A stretch of DNA of 64,000 nt from Paenalcaligenes hominis_A (lineage in GTDB: Bacteria; Pseudomonadota; Gammaproteobacteria; Burkholderiales; Burkholderiaceae_B): the NCBI RefSeq assembly GCF_041359055.1, contig NZ_JBGJKZ010000004.1, positions 124,001-188,000 on the forward strand. The letters are read 5' to 3'. The notes below the pieces were generated by a model. That model saw only the letters and a list, made by a program, of their open reading frames with translations. It searched no databases and was not told the origin of the DNA. The translations under genes and the position numbers were made by a program. Positions 1 to 7,507 of the stretch are shown piece after piece; the stretch's first letter is position 1; the number at the start of each line of letters is the position of its first letter.

Positions 1-603
1 CTCAATAATCACCACATCATCAATACGTATGGGCTGAGTAAAAGCAAGCTGCAACCCCGCTATAAAGTTTCCCACTACCGGCCTAGCAGCCATACCCGCT
101 ACTAAACCAGCCACTCCAGCAGAAGCCAATAAACTTGTTCCTATTTGTTTGGCTCCGGGTAAGATTAATAATACAAAAGCAAGTCCTAACAAACTTAGAA
201 TTAAATGAGTGCTGCGCGCCAGAACGCGTGTTTGGGTATAAATACGGCGCGCTTTAAGGTTGTTTTTTTCCGTTAAGGGGTTTGATTGCACCACCACCGT
301 GGCAACGGCCTCCACCATCGCCATTAAAGTAAGTGTTACCAATACAATTACCCCTACCATCAATATCAAAGCCACCACCTTTGCCCAATGCGCCGTCAAC
401 CCAATTCCGGCAAACCACACCCTGAACCAAACAAACCAAAGCAGCCAACGCGTGACATGAAAACCCTGTCTAACAAAAGCTGAAAAGAAGGGTTGATGCC
501 GCCCTAACCGTTTGAGCAACTTCACACCTACCGTATGCCCCACATAAACGGCTACCACCCCAACTAATAAAACAAATAGCGAAAATAAGAAAACAGTATG
601 CAC
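1..603 (-). CDS. MscS-family mechanosensitive channel, N-terminal part (cut by window edge)
   Basis: Inner-membrane protein of the MscS type, which releases solutes when membrane tension rises after osmotic downshock. The 201 codons visible hold three or four hydrophobic segments (about residues 3-25, 50-75, 80-105 and 135-150). They end in a Gly/Ala-rich helix (about 155-180, with AGVAGLVAGMAARPVVGN) that matches the pore-lining TM3 of MscS, followed by the first beta strand (IRIDDVVIIE). I start at the second of two tandem GTG codons because AGGAGG lies 5 nt upstream. The C-terminal cytoplasmic domain lies outside the window. The family call is firm; the exact subgroup is not. Confidence 0.85.
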   Translation of the reverse strand, partial: MHTVFLFSLFVLLVGVVAVYVGHTVGVKLLKRLGRHQPFFSAFVRQGFHVTRWLLWFVWFRVWFAGIGLTAHWAKVVALILMVGVIVLVTLTLMAMVEAVATVVVQSNPLTEKNNLKARRIYTQTRVLARSTHLILSLLGLAFVLLILPGAKQIGTSLLASAGVAGLVAGMAARPVVGNFIAGLQLAFTQPIRIDDVVIIE

Positions 604-674
604 CACAGCCTCCTAATACAGTGAGTTCCCTAGATGTAGAGCAAGCCATGTGCATAATCACTTCTGCTCAAACT

Positions 675-691
675 AGGCACACTATCTGCTA
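675..691 (+). promoter_or_regulatory. Candidate sigma-54 promoter P1 (KGG stress gene)
   Basis: AGGCACACTATCTGCTA has GG (676-677) and GC (688-689) separated by exactly 10 nt, the -24/-12 spacing of RpoN promoters (consensus TGGCAC-N5-TTGC). The predicted start site is near 701, which leaves about 45 nt of leader before the ATG at 746. It shares ACTAGGCACA and TGCTA with the candidate at 6737. Confidence 0.55.
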
Positions 692-745
692 CCCACTCCA
701 TACCTAAGCAGTACTTTTTATTCTGTTTTTTATTGGAGAAATACC

Positions 746-1048
746 ATGCCGAATAAAGATGACAAACAGCACAGCAATCAGGATCAACGCCACCATGATC
801 ACACCGACAAACGTGGCTTTGCATCCATGGATTCAGAACGCCAACGTGAAATCGCTGCCGAAGGAGGTCGGGCAGCTCATGAGAAGGGTACCGCGCATGA
901 ATTTACGTCGGAAGAAGCACGTGAAGCTGGCTCTAAGGGTGGCAAAGCAGCCCATGAAAAAGGCACTGCCCATGAGTTTGACTCGCAAGAGGCGCGTGAA
1001 GCCGGATCCAAAGGTGGGCAAGCTTCTCATCGCAATGACAACCGTTAA
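746..1048 (+). CDS. KGG-repeat stress-induced protein
   Basis: A 100-residue, highly hydrophilic protein without cysteine, made of repeats spaced 25 residues apart. GG-(R/K)-AAHEKGTAHEF occurs at residues 40-53 and 65-78, and a shortened third copy begins near 90. This is the KGG motif of the YciG / GsiB / con-10 group of general-stress, desiccation and sporulation-associated proteins; their biochemical role is poorly defined. A GGAG ribosome site lies 7 nt before the ATG. The gene heads a stress-like block (short-chain dehydrogenase, OtsB, BON protein), and a sigma-54-type promoter lies upstream, so induction by an enhancer-binding protein is likely. Family identity is confident; function is inference. 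Confidence 0.85.
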   Translation: MPNKDDKQHSNQDQRHHDHTDKRGFASMDSERQREIAAEGGRAAHEKGTAHEFTSEEAREAGSKGGKAAHEKGTAHEFDSQEAREAGSKGGQASHRNDNR

Positions 1049-1085
1049 GATTTGGCCCCCCTTGATATAAACGCATCGTCTATAG

Positions 1086-1136
1086 CCTGATGGCCGCCTC
1101 CCTCCTCCCCATTCCCTTCTGGTCATCAGGTTTTTT
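1086..1136 (+). terminator. Terminator-like hairpin between the KGG gene and the SDR gene
   Basis: CCTGATGGCC (1086-1095) pairs with GGTCATCAGG (1121-1130) with one mismatch, followed by six T (1131-1136). The loop is long (25 nt) and pyrimidine-rich, so it may only partly terminate, leaving the downstream genes expressed by read-through. Confidence 0.5.
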
Positions 1137-1150
1137 CTTTGGAGCTAAGC

Positions 1151-2122
1151 ATGCCAAATTCTGAAAAAACAGTGCAGAAACAAAGACATATTCAAGAGCA
1201 GCAAGATCAAAAAGATCAACAAAACCCTCAGCCCGAACCAGTAACGCATAGCCCTTCTCGACCTGGCTCGGACTACCCTACCCCGCCTTTGCCCCCTCAA
1301 CATCAAGCCAAACCCGGCTCAGAAAAAAAATTAACCCCTGCTCCTCATTATGAGGCTGACGCCTATCAAGGCAGCCAAAAACTAGAAGGCAAAGTCGCCC
1401 TTATTACCGGTGGCGATTCAGGTATTGGGCGTGCGGTCGCGGTGCTTTTTGCACGCGAAGGAGCGGATGTGGCAATTATTTATTTGTGTGAAGATGAGGA
1501 TGCTTTAAAAACCCAGAAAGCCATCGAGGCCGAAGGACAATCGTGTTTTGCTTTAAGTGGCGACGTCAAGGATCACGAATTTTGTCGTCAAGCGGTGACA
1601 CAAATTGTAGATCACTTTGGCAAAATTAATGTGCTGGTTAACAATGCCGCTTTTCAAGAACATGCACCGTCTTTGCTCGATATAAACCCTAGTCGTTGGG
1701 ATGAAACCTTTAAAACCAATATTTATGGTTACTTCAACATGACTCAGGCTGTATTGCCCTTTTTGCAAGCAGGAGATTGCATTATTAATACCAGCTCAGT
1801 GACTGCGTTTGCTGGCAACGCTGAACTTATTGATTACTCCAGCACCAAAGGAGCAATTAACTCCTTTACCTACTCATTAGCCAGTAATTTAGCCCCTCAA
1901 GGCATACGCGTTAATGCCGTGGCTCCTGGACCCGTGTGGACCCCTCTAAATCCAGCGGATCGACCAGCGGAAGAAATCAAAGACTTTGGTAAAAACACTC
2001 TATTTGGTCGCCCAGCTCAACCTGAAGAACTCGCCCCAGCCTATGTGTTTTTAGCTAGCCTCGTGTGCTCTAGTTACATAACCGGTGCAGTTTTACCTGT
2101 TACAGGTCAAGCAGGACAATAA
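1151..2122 (+). CDS. Short-chain dehydrogenase/reductase, YghA / GSP39 type
   Basis: NAD(P)-dependent oxidoreductase of 323 residues. A Gln/Pro-rich, probably disordered N-terminal arm (about 1-70) precedes a classical SDR fold: cofactor motif TGGDSGIGRA at 86-95, NNAA at 164-167, catalytic Ser near 215 and YSSTK with Tyr229 and Lys233. The long charged arm and GGDSGIG motif are typical of the YghA / Bacillus general-stress-protein-39 group, which reduces aldehydes of unknown physiological source. I start at 1151 because GGAG lies 6 nt upstream; an in-frame TTG at 1139 lacks a site. The stop overlaps the otsB start (TAATG), so the two are translationally coupled. Confidence 0.85.
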   Translation: MPNSEKTVQKQRHIQEQQDQKDQQNPQPEPVTHSPSRPGSDYPTPPLPPQHQAKPGSEKKLTPAPHYEADAYQGSQKLEGKVALITGGDSGIGRAVAVLFAREGADVAIIYLCEDEDALKTQKAIEAEGQSCFALSGDVKDHEFCRQAVTQIVDHFGKINVLVNNAAFQEHAPSLLDINPSRWDETFKTNIYGYFNMTQAVLPFLQAGDCIINTSSVTAFAGNAELIDYSSTKGAINSFTYSLASNLAPQGIRVNAVAPGPVWTPLNPADRPAEEIKDFGKNTLFGRPAQPEELAPAYVFLASLVCSSYITGAVLPVTGQAGQ

Positions 2123-2862
2123 TGCTTTTTTCTATTTCTCTTGCTCATGCTGCCCTCTTGTTAGATGTGGACGGCACGCTGGTTCCTTTAGCCCCCACCC
2201 CCGAGGCGGTGTATTTTGATGACGAGCTAAGCCATCTACTTGCTGCGCTTTATGAGGCCACAGGTAAAGCGCTTTGTTTAGTTTCAGGTCGTGACCAACA
2301 AAGCTTAGAAACCCTTTGTGGAAGGCTTGAATTACCTTTAATTGGATGCCATGGTGCCACCATGATGCTACCAGAGCCCACACTGCAATGGGATGCGCCT
2401 ATTGATACCGAGCGTCATCAACACCTTAGCTACGCCTGCACAGCGTGGTGTCACAACAAAGAGGGGGTGCGAGTAGAACCCAAATCACACAGCATAGCCA
2501 TTCATTATCGAGCGCAACCCCATCAAAAAACGGCTATTTATCAGTTTCTTAATCAATTAATAGAAACCTATACTGAATACGTGGTGGTAGGGGGCAAAGA
2601 GGTATGGGAACTTAGGCAGGCCTATTTTAACAAAGCTACAGCTATTGCTCAGCTATTACTCACCCCACCCTTTCAAAATAGATTACCCATTATGATTGGC
2701 GACGATACAACGGACGAGCCTGCTTTTGCGTGGACAAACACCCAAGGCGGGCTGAGTATTCATGTAGGTAATTCGCCCATCACCTGCGCACAATACAAAG
2801 TGCCATCGCCCGAGGCGATACGCCATTTGTTAACGCATTGGTTAAAGCTAGCTAATACGTAA
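2122..2862 (+). CDS. otsB: Trehalose-6-phosphate phosphatase
   Basis: HAD-superfamily phosphatase that converts trehalose 6-phosphate to trehalose, an osmo- and desiccation protectant, in the cytoplasm. The nucleophile motif DVDGT is at residues 15-19, SGRD at 55-58, and the acidic motif GDDTTDEPAF lies near the C terminus. Length (246) fits OtsB. Its start overlaps the stop of the dehydrogenase by one base. The partner synthase otsA is not next to it and not elsewhere in this window. The 3' end overlaps the convergent BON gene by 15 nt. The neighbours suggest it is deployed with general stress genes. Confidence 0.9.
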   Translation: MLFSISLAHAALLLDVDGTLVPLAPTPEAVYFDDELSHLLAALYEATGKALCLVSGRDQQSLETLCGRLELPLIGCHGATMMLPEPTLQWDAPIDTERHQHLSYACTAWCHNKEGVRVEPKSHSIAIHYRAQPHQKTAIYQFLNQLIETYTEYVVVGGKEVWELRQAYFNKATAIAQLLLTPPFQNRLPIMIGDDTTDEPAFAWTNTQGGLSIHVGNSPITCAQYKVPSPEAIRHLLTHWLKLANT

Positions 2863-3174
2863 GTCGCATTGGAGCTGCAACACGTCTGGCAAGGCGCGAA
2901 TGGCGTACTCAATTTGCTTAATACTTTCTAAATCGGTACCGACGCCGCTTAACTTAACACGCCCATTTTTTACTTCGATTTGACAGTTAGTAATGGGCAT
3001 AGGTTGTCGTTCTAGCACCGACTGCACTTGGCGATAAAGTTCACGATCTGCTCCAATATCTACTTGCATGGCTTCGGGCTGCACACGAGTTGGTTCTTGT
3101 TCCCATTCCGATATAAAAGAGGGTTCTTCGGCTATATTGCGTGGCCCAGGGTAGTTTTCTTGTGGTTTTTTCAT
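2848..3174 (-). CDS. BON-domain protein
   Basis: A 108-residue soluble protein. The first about 45 residues are polar and probably flexible. Residues about 45-108 form a single BON domain (alpha-beta pattern with the conserved KNGRVKLSGVGTDLESIKQIEYA core), as in OsmY and Kbp, which bind phospholipid or potassium. No signal peptide is visible, so unlike OsmY it is probably cytoplasmic. AAAGGAGG lies just before the ATG. A sigma-54-like element lies on this strand at 3209-3225. The gene converges on otsB and overlaps its last 15 nt. Confidence 0.8.
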   Translation of the reverse strand: MKKPQENYPGPRNIAEEPSFISEWEQEPTRVQPEAMQVDIGADRELYRQVQSVLERQPMPITNCQIEVKNGRVKLSGVGTDLESIKQIEYAIRALPDVLQLQCDLRIS

Positions 3175-3208
3175 AATATGACCTCCTTTCCCGTTGATTT
3201 AGTTGTAT

Positions 3209-3225
3209 CAGCACTTTTTATGCCC
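3209..3225 (-). promoter_or_regulatory. Candidate sigma-54 promoter P2 (BON gene)
   Basis: Read on the minus strand the element is GGGCATAAAAAGTGCTG: GG and GC are 10 nt apart, with GGCAT for GGCAC and GTGCT for TTGCT. The predicted start near 3200 gives a 25-nt leader containing the AAAGGAGG site of the BON gene. Confidence 0.45.
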
Positions 3226-3248
3226 ACCTTTTTTTATAACACCTTTTT

Positions 3249-3265
3249 AGGAATACTAATTGCTG
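3249..3265 (+). promoter_or_regulatory. Candidate sigma-54 promoter P3 (DUF3182-like gene)
   Basis: AGGAATACTAATTGCTG has a perfect -12 box (TTGCT) and GG-N10-GC spacing (GG 3250-3251, GC 3262-3263), but a degenerate -24 box (GGAAT). The predicted start near 3275 lies 27 nt before the ATG at 3302. Confidence 0.4.
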
Positions 3266-3301
3266 TAGAAATAAGCTAAGTTCATTTTAGGGACTATAAC
3301 T

Positions 3302-4396
3302 ATGGCATTAACACCACCTAGCAACCGGTCCGTTTTACCCTACCAAGGTCTGGCTTTACCTTCGCCTGCTGATGCCATCACTCAACAGAAACTAGCTCAG
3401 CAACTAGTCCATATTTTCCAACACGCTACCAAGCAGGCAGCCCCTACTTCTCCCACTAAGCCCTATCTTTTACCTCTCGACACCTTATTAAGTACCGAGG
3501 CTGAAAACCTAGGGGTCGAGTCCATCCATGATCTATATGGTGGTGTGGTGCCGTATGACTTTGTAAAAACCAAAGTACTCAGTCATCCTCTTTTTCATTC
3601 CTCTTATTCAGCACCTGCCGGATGGCACTACGGTTTAGGCCAAACCCTGCTGCCTTATACTTTAAAAGGCTACAGTGCGTTTTCCGTACAAGATGCTTTT
3701 TGGACAGCCCGAGGGCTAATTCATGATGGCCCGATCCGCATTAAATTTGCCCACGCCAAAGCCAGTCATGATCAGTTTGTTTGCAGTCACTATCAAGAAG
3801 TCACTGATTTATTACTGCAAAACCGCTTTGAAGCCCTACTAGAGCAAGGGGTGGTTATTGAAGAACAGCTCACTGACACCACAACCTATAGTGTGGGTCA
3901 AGCAGAAGTGGCGGGAATGCTGATCAGTTATATAGGGGAACAAAGCCAAACCCAAAATCATGAACAACTTCCTACTTATGGCGGGACGCATCTTTTAGCC
4001 GTACAAGGCGGGTATGAGGAGCTAAGCAAAGTGGTAAATACACCTATATTAGTAGAGGCCATAGCCCTTGGACAAAATTATGAGCGTTGTATACAGGCGG
4101 CTTTTCCCGACTTTTATGCATCGCGGCGTAATTATGATGTGATTCATGGGACGGCATGGGATGGCTCTGATCGTCTCCGCGTTTTAGAGCAATCGTGGCG
4201 CATGGGTGGAGCCTCTATGGCAGAGTTACTTGCTATTAGTGCTTTTTTGGATACCCCTTCGCTGCCTTCGGTTCAAGCATGGACCCAAGAGCGCTACACG
4301 CGCAAACCAGAACAACAGCTTGAAACCCACGATATCTACTGTATTGCCGAGGACACAAACGGTTATTTAATTAAGTCAGGAGGTCTAATCAAGTGA
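3302..4396 (+). CDS. DUF3182-like protein of unknown function
   Basis: A 364-residue soluble protein without signal peptide. The segment LGVESIHDLYGGVVPYDFVKTKVLSHPL (about residues 75-102) and the following APAGWHYG and GPIRIKFAHAKAS blocks resemble DUF3182, an uncharacterised family with an ATP-grasp-like flavour. I make this link from memory of the family, not from a search. It overlaps the next gene by 4 nt (GTGA), so the pair is translationally coupled and probably works together. A weak ribosome site (AGGGA) precedes the ATG. No catalytic residue can be named with confidence. Confidence 0.6.
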   Translation: MALTPPSNRSVLPYQGLALPSPADAITQQKLAQQLVHIFQHATKQAAPTSPTKPYLLPLDTLLSTEAENLGVESIHDLYGGVVPYDFVKTKVLSHPLFHSSYSAPAGWHYGLGQTLLPYTLKGYSAFSVQDAFWTARGLIHDGPIRIKFAHAKASHDQFVCSHYQEVTDLLLQNRFEALLEQGVVIEEQLTDTTTYSVGQAEVAGMLISYIGEQSQTQNHEQLPTYGGTHLLAVQGGYEELSKVVNTPILVEAIALGQNYERCIQAAFPDFYASRRNYDVIHGTAWDGSDRLRVLEQSWRMGGASMAELLAISAFLDTPSLPSVQAWTQERYTRKPEQQLETHDIYCIAEDTNGYLIKSGGLIK

Positions 4397-5148
4397 GTGC
4401 TCAGACTACCCCTATACGGATCCCGTTGCAGGACAATTTTGACTTGGAAGCCCACTTTCTAACACCTAGTGTGCCCATTCCTGGGGTGCTATTCATTCAT
4501 GGCTGGGGCGGCGATCAACGCTTTGATTTAAAACGTGCCCACCATTTAGCAGGTTTAGGGTGTGTTTGTCTTACCTTTGATTTGACGGGTCACCATGCCT
4601 CTCAAGCTCAGCGTTGCGAGGTCACTCGCGAGCAAAATCTGCAGGATGTCTGTGCCGCCTACGATAGACTTTTATCTCACCCTTGGGTGGACCCTAACGC
4701 TATTGCGCTAATCGGCCATAGTTATGGTGCTTATTTAGCCGTTTTGCTTAGCCAATTACGCCCTGTGCGCTGGTTAAGTCTTTTGGCTCCGGCCCTCTAT
4801 CAGGACGAAGGATGGTTCAAACCCAAGGACCAACTGAATAAAACCTTATTAAGCGCCTATAGAAAAAAACTGCACCCTAAAAGTGATAATCAAGCCCTAC
4901 GAGCTTGTGCTGTATTTAGCGGTGATGTTTTACTGTTAGAAACAGAACACGATAATTTTATCCCAAGGCAAACAATTCTTAGCTACCGCAACGCTTTTCT
5001 TGAGGCCAAATCCATCACACACCGTATTTTATATGGTGCCGACCATGGCTTAACTCAAAAAACAGCACAACAGGCCTACTCGTCTTTATTGTTCCATTGG
5101 GCTCACGAAATGATCATGGGGGCTCGTACTGGGCTGCTGCCTACGTAA
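4393..5148 (+). CDS. Alpha/beta hydrolase
   Basis: A 251-residue serine hydrolase of the dienelactone-hydrolase / prolyl-oligopeptidase-like group. The oxyanion-hole segment is HGWGGD at 36-41, the nucleophile elbow GHSYG at 108-112 (Ser110), the likely acid Asp187 in ETEHDNF, and the catalytic His218 in GADHGL. There is no signal peptide, so it is cytoplasmic. It starts with GTG inside the stop of the preceding gene (4-nt overlap). The substrate is unknown. Adjacent small gene 5168-5443 may belong to the same transcript. Confidence 0.8.
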   Translation: MSAQTTPIRIPLQDNFDLEAHFLTPSVPIPGVLFIHGWGGDQRFDLKRAHHLAGLGCVCLTFDLTGHHASQAQRCEVTREQNLQDVCAAYDRLLSHPWVDPNAIALIGHSYGAYLAVLLSQLRPVRWLSLLAPALYQDEGWFKPKDQLNKTLLSAYRKKLHPKSDNQALRACAVFSGDVLLLETEHDNFIPRQTILSYRNAFLEAKSITHRILYGADHGLTQKTAQQAYSSLLFHWAHEMIMGARTGLLPT

Positions 5149-5167
5149 AAACCAAATGGAGATACTC

Positions 5168-5443
5168 ATGTCGATTTTCCCACCGCGCACTCTTTATACC
5201 GTCTTAAAAAAATATATCCCTTTATATGGGGGATTGGTCGACAACCCTGAACAGTTACGATCTGCTCTGCTAGACCACAATGAAATCATTCACTTTGCTC
5301 TTTCTAAGCTTGATATTTTAATTGATGCAGAAGGAGCAAAACGCATTAGTGAAGTCGGACTAGAGTGGTTAGCTTACGTCGCCCTTCACCCAGATAACCC
5401 CCAGGGCTTTGCCTCTAAAGCTCAAACAAAATTAGAACCTTAA
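5168..5443 (+). CDS. Small protein of unknown function
   Basis: A 91-residue soluble protein predicted to be mostly alpha-helical, with no cysteine, signal peptide or membrane segment. I do not recognise the family. The start at 5168 is preceded by GGAG at 5158-5161; an upstream in-frame ATG at 5156 overlaps that site and is unlikely. It follows the hydrolase by 19 nt on the same strand, which suggests a three-gene operon from 3302. It converges on the sigma-54 activator with an 18-nt gap. Confidence 0.6.
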   Translation: MSIFPPRTLYTVLKKYIPLYGGLVDNPEQLRSALLDHNEIIHFALSKLDILIDAEGAKRISEVGLEWLAYVALHPDNPQGFASKAQTKLEP

Positions 5444-5461
5444 AGCTGCCTTAGCCAGAGA

Positions 5462-6598
5462 CTAAAACATATCAACCAATAAGTTCACCTTATCGTGATC
5501 AGCCAAAATATAACTACGCCATACTGCATTTCGTAGCTCTCTGACATTACCTGGCCACAGATGATCGCGTAACACCTGTTCTGCTTCAGACGTAAAATAC
5601 TTTTCTGTATCTTGCTGTTGATTCATTTGCTGTAAAAAATGATCAGCCAACAACACAATGTCTTCATCGCGTTCACGTAACGGAGGCACATGAATAGGAA
5701 AAACACTTAACCTATAAAACAAGTCTTCACGTAACTTTTCTTGTTCAACAGCCTGCATAGGATCACGGTTTGTTGCCGCTATAATTCGTGCTTCCGTTGT
5801 TAATAACTTCGTCCCTCCGACGCGCATGTATTGTCCTGTCTCTAGCACCCGCAACAAGCGCACCTGCATTTCAGGAGGCATCTCAGTAATTTCATCCAAA
5901 AAGAGCGTGCCCTTTTGAGCTAACTCAAAAAAACCTTGGCGAGCTTTGTCTGCCCCCGTGAAGCTGCCTTTTTCATGACCAAACAATTCACTTTCAATCA
6001 GTTGGCTTGAGATAGCACCACAGTTTAAAGGTAGAAAATTTTCGTCTACACGCGCGCTGTGTTCATGAAGGGCTAAAGCGACTAACTCTTTGCCCGTTCC
6101 ACTTTCACCAATAATCAACACGGGCACATTCGTTTTAGCCACACGCTCAATTTCAAAATATAACTGCTGCATAACAGTAGAACGACCAATAAAATGGCTT
6201 AGCTCGTGCCCATTGCGATTTGCCGCCAGCTGATACTTCTCTTCATAAAAGCGTTCTATTAATGATGACAAAATCGCTGCAAGCTGAGATGCAATAGTTG
6301 CTGTGTCGATTAAGGCTACTACACCCAAAGCTTGAGCGCGTTTTTTCAGTGCTGTAGAAGGCTGACGACTTAATGTAATAACAGGTAAAAACTGGGCAGT
6401 CGCTTGGTGAATTTGTGCTTTGGCTGCTTCATACACGACAAAATCTGCGACTAGAGCCGTCACAGTGCGCTGCTGCAAAACTAATAAGACCTGTTTTATT
6501 TCATTGACCACACTTACCGCATATCCCAAAGGTGTAGCTATTTTTTCTATCTCTTTTGCCACCTTTGGATCCTGCTCTAACACTAATAGGTATGGCAT
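5462..6598 (-). CDS. Sigma-54 activator (NtrC family) lacking the DNA-binding domain
   Basis: An enhancer-binding-protein ATPase that remodels RNA polymerase-sigma54. Residues 1-115 form a receiver-like domain that looks degenerate: Asp52 aligns with the phospho-acceptor and Ser77 with the Ser/Thr switch, but the conserved Lys and the acidic DD pair are not intact. Residues about 135-365 are the AAA+ domain: Walker A GESGTGKE 164-171, sigma54-contact loop GSFTGA 211-216 (a variant of GAFTGA), Walker B LFLDE 232-236, FYRL 294-297 and WPGNVREL 348-355. The protein stops at residue 378, right after the AAA+ lid; the Fis-type helix-turn-helix of about 60 residues is missing, and only 18 nt separate it from the convergent gene. 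HTH-less activators such as FlgR are known in other bacteria. Confidence 0.88.
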   Translation of the reverse strand: MPYLLVLEQDPKVAKEIEKIATPLGYAVSVVNEIKQVLLVLQQRTVTALVADFVVYEAAKAQIHQATAQFLPVITLSRQPSTALKKRAQALGVVALIDTATIASQLAAILSSLIERFYEEKYQLAANRNGHELSHFIGRSTVMQQLYFEIERVAKTNVPVLIIGESGTGKELVALALHEHSARVDENFLPLNCGAISSQLIESELFGHEKGSFTGADKARQGFFELAQKGTLFLDEITEMPPEMQVRLLRVLETGQYMRVGGTKLLTTEARIIAATNRDPMQAVEQEKLREDLFYRLSVFPIHVPPLRERDEDIVLLADHFLQQMNQQQDTEKYFTSEAEQVLRDHLWPGNVRELRNAVWRSYILADHDKVNLLVDMF

Positions 6599-6736
6599 GG
6601 TTATTTCCTATAGAAACGAACGAGTAAAGAAAACTACCTTTTTATACTAACTAGCACTGCTATTTCTGGTGTGACAATTCGTATACTTTGCAACAAAATC
6701 GTTAATAAATCGCAAATGTAAGTATTTTTTAAAACT

Positions 6737-6753
6737 AGGCACAAAAATTGCTA
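6737..6753 (+). promoter_or_regulatory. Candidate sigma-54 promoter P4 (secreted-protein gene)
   Basis: AGGCACAAAAATTGCTA is the best RpoN match in the window: -24 GGCAC, -12 TTGCT, and GG (6738-6739) to GC (6750-6751) spaced 10 nt. The predicted start site is near 6763, giving an 85-nt leader. It lies in the gap shared with the divergent sigma-54 activator gene. Confidence 0.65.
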
Positions 6754-6847
6754 AAGACTTATAAAGGCTTTACGTTTTATTTAAAGCCGGGGTTCAGTCA
6801 TTTAGATGATAGTGATGACGAACTAGCCATTATCTAGGAGTTATATA

Positions 6848-7507
6848 ATGAACGCACGTAAAGCCCACTGTTTTTTGCTTAGTACCGTTTTCCTTGGTTT
6901 TCTAGGGGTTTCCGCCACGCAAGCGGCTAAATCCAACGACTACCAGCCCGAACTAGATACCAAGCAAACTCAGCCCCATACTGCTGATGAGATATCAAAT
7001 GAACCCAAAGCCGAAGGGGCAAAAGGTCAACCTGATTCCAACCAGAGTGGTACGAGTAAAAACACCCAACACACGACTGAGGCCTCTAAAGCCAATGGTA
7101 ATAAAACTGCCAAGGGTGCCAACAATAGTACTACCACCAATGGCCGCACTCAGCCGGACTCTGACTCGGCCAAAACCGATAGCAGAGCGCCGGCCACAGA
7201 CGCCAGTACAGATGCAACGAATCAGCGTAATCAAGACACGACAGACTCATCTAAGATTGACACCAGCTCAAGCGTAAAAGAGGGCAACCAAAGCACTACC
7301 ACTGATCGCAGCCAATCTAACTCGGACGCATCCAAAAATGATGGCAAGGTTACAGACTCAAACGAAACGGGTACGGTCCATCATAACCAAAGCAGCGCCG
7401 AATTTAAGCGTGATAAAGCCAAATGTGAAGAACTAGTCGGCCAGTCTCAAGACCAGTGTTTACTAGACTTACAAAAGAAATATACCATGCCCACACCTAA
7501 ACAATAA
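6848..7507 (+). CDS. Secreted low-complexity protein of unknown function
   Basis: A 219-residue protein with a Sec signal peptide (about 1-27, cleavage after TQAA). A long segment rich in Ser, Thr, Asn, Asp, Lys and Gln follows (about 28-180), probably disordered. A short conserved-looking tail comes last (about 185-219), with two cysteines (in KCEELV and DQCLLDL) that could form a disulfide. AGGAG precedes the ATG. It is divergent from the HTH-less sigma-54 activator and has the best sigma-54 promoter of the window, so it is probably that activator's target. Low-complexity secreted proteins of this kind often act in the envelope or under desiccation; that is only a suggestion. Confidence 0.7.
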   Translation: MNARKAHCFLLSTVFLGFLGVSATQAAKSNDYQPELDTKQTQPHTADEISNEPKAEGAKGQPDSNQSGTSKNTQHTTEASKANGNKTAKGANNSTTTNGRTQPDSDSAKTDSRAPATDASTDATNQRNQDTTDSSKIDTSSSVKEGNQSTTTDRSQSNSDASKNDGKVTDSNETGTVHHNQSSAEFKRDKAKCEELVGQSQDQCLLDLQKKYTMPTPKQ

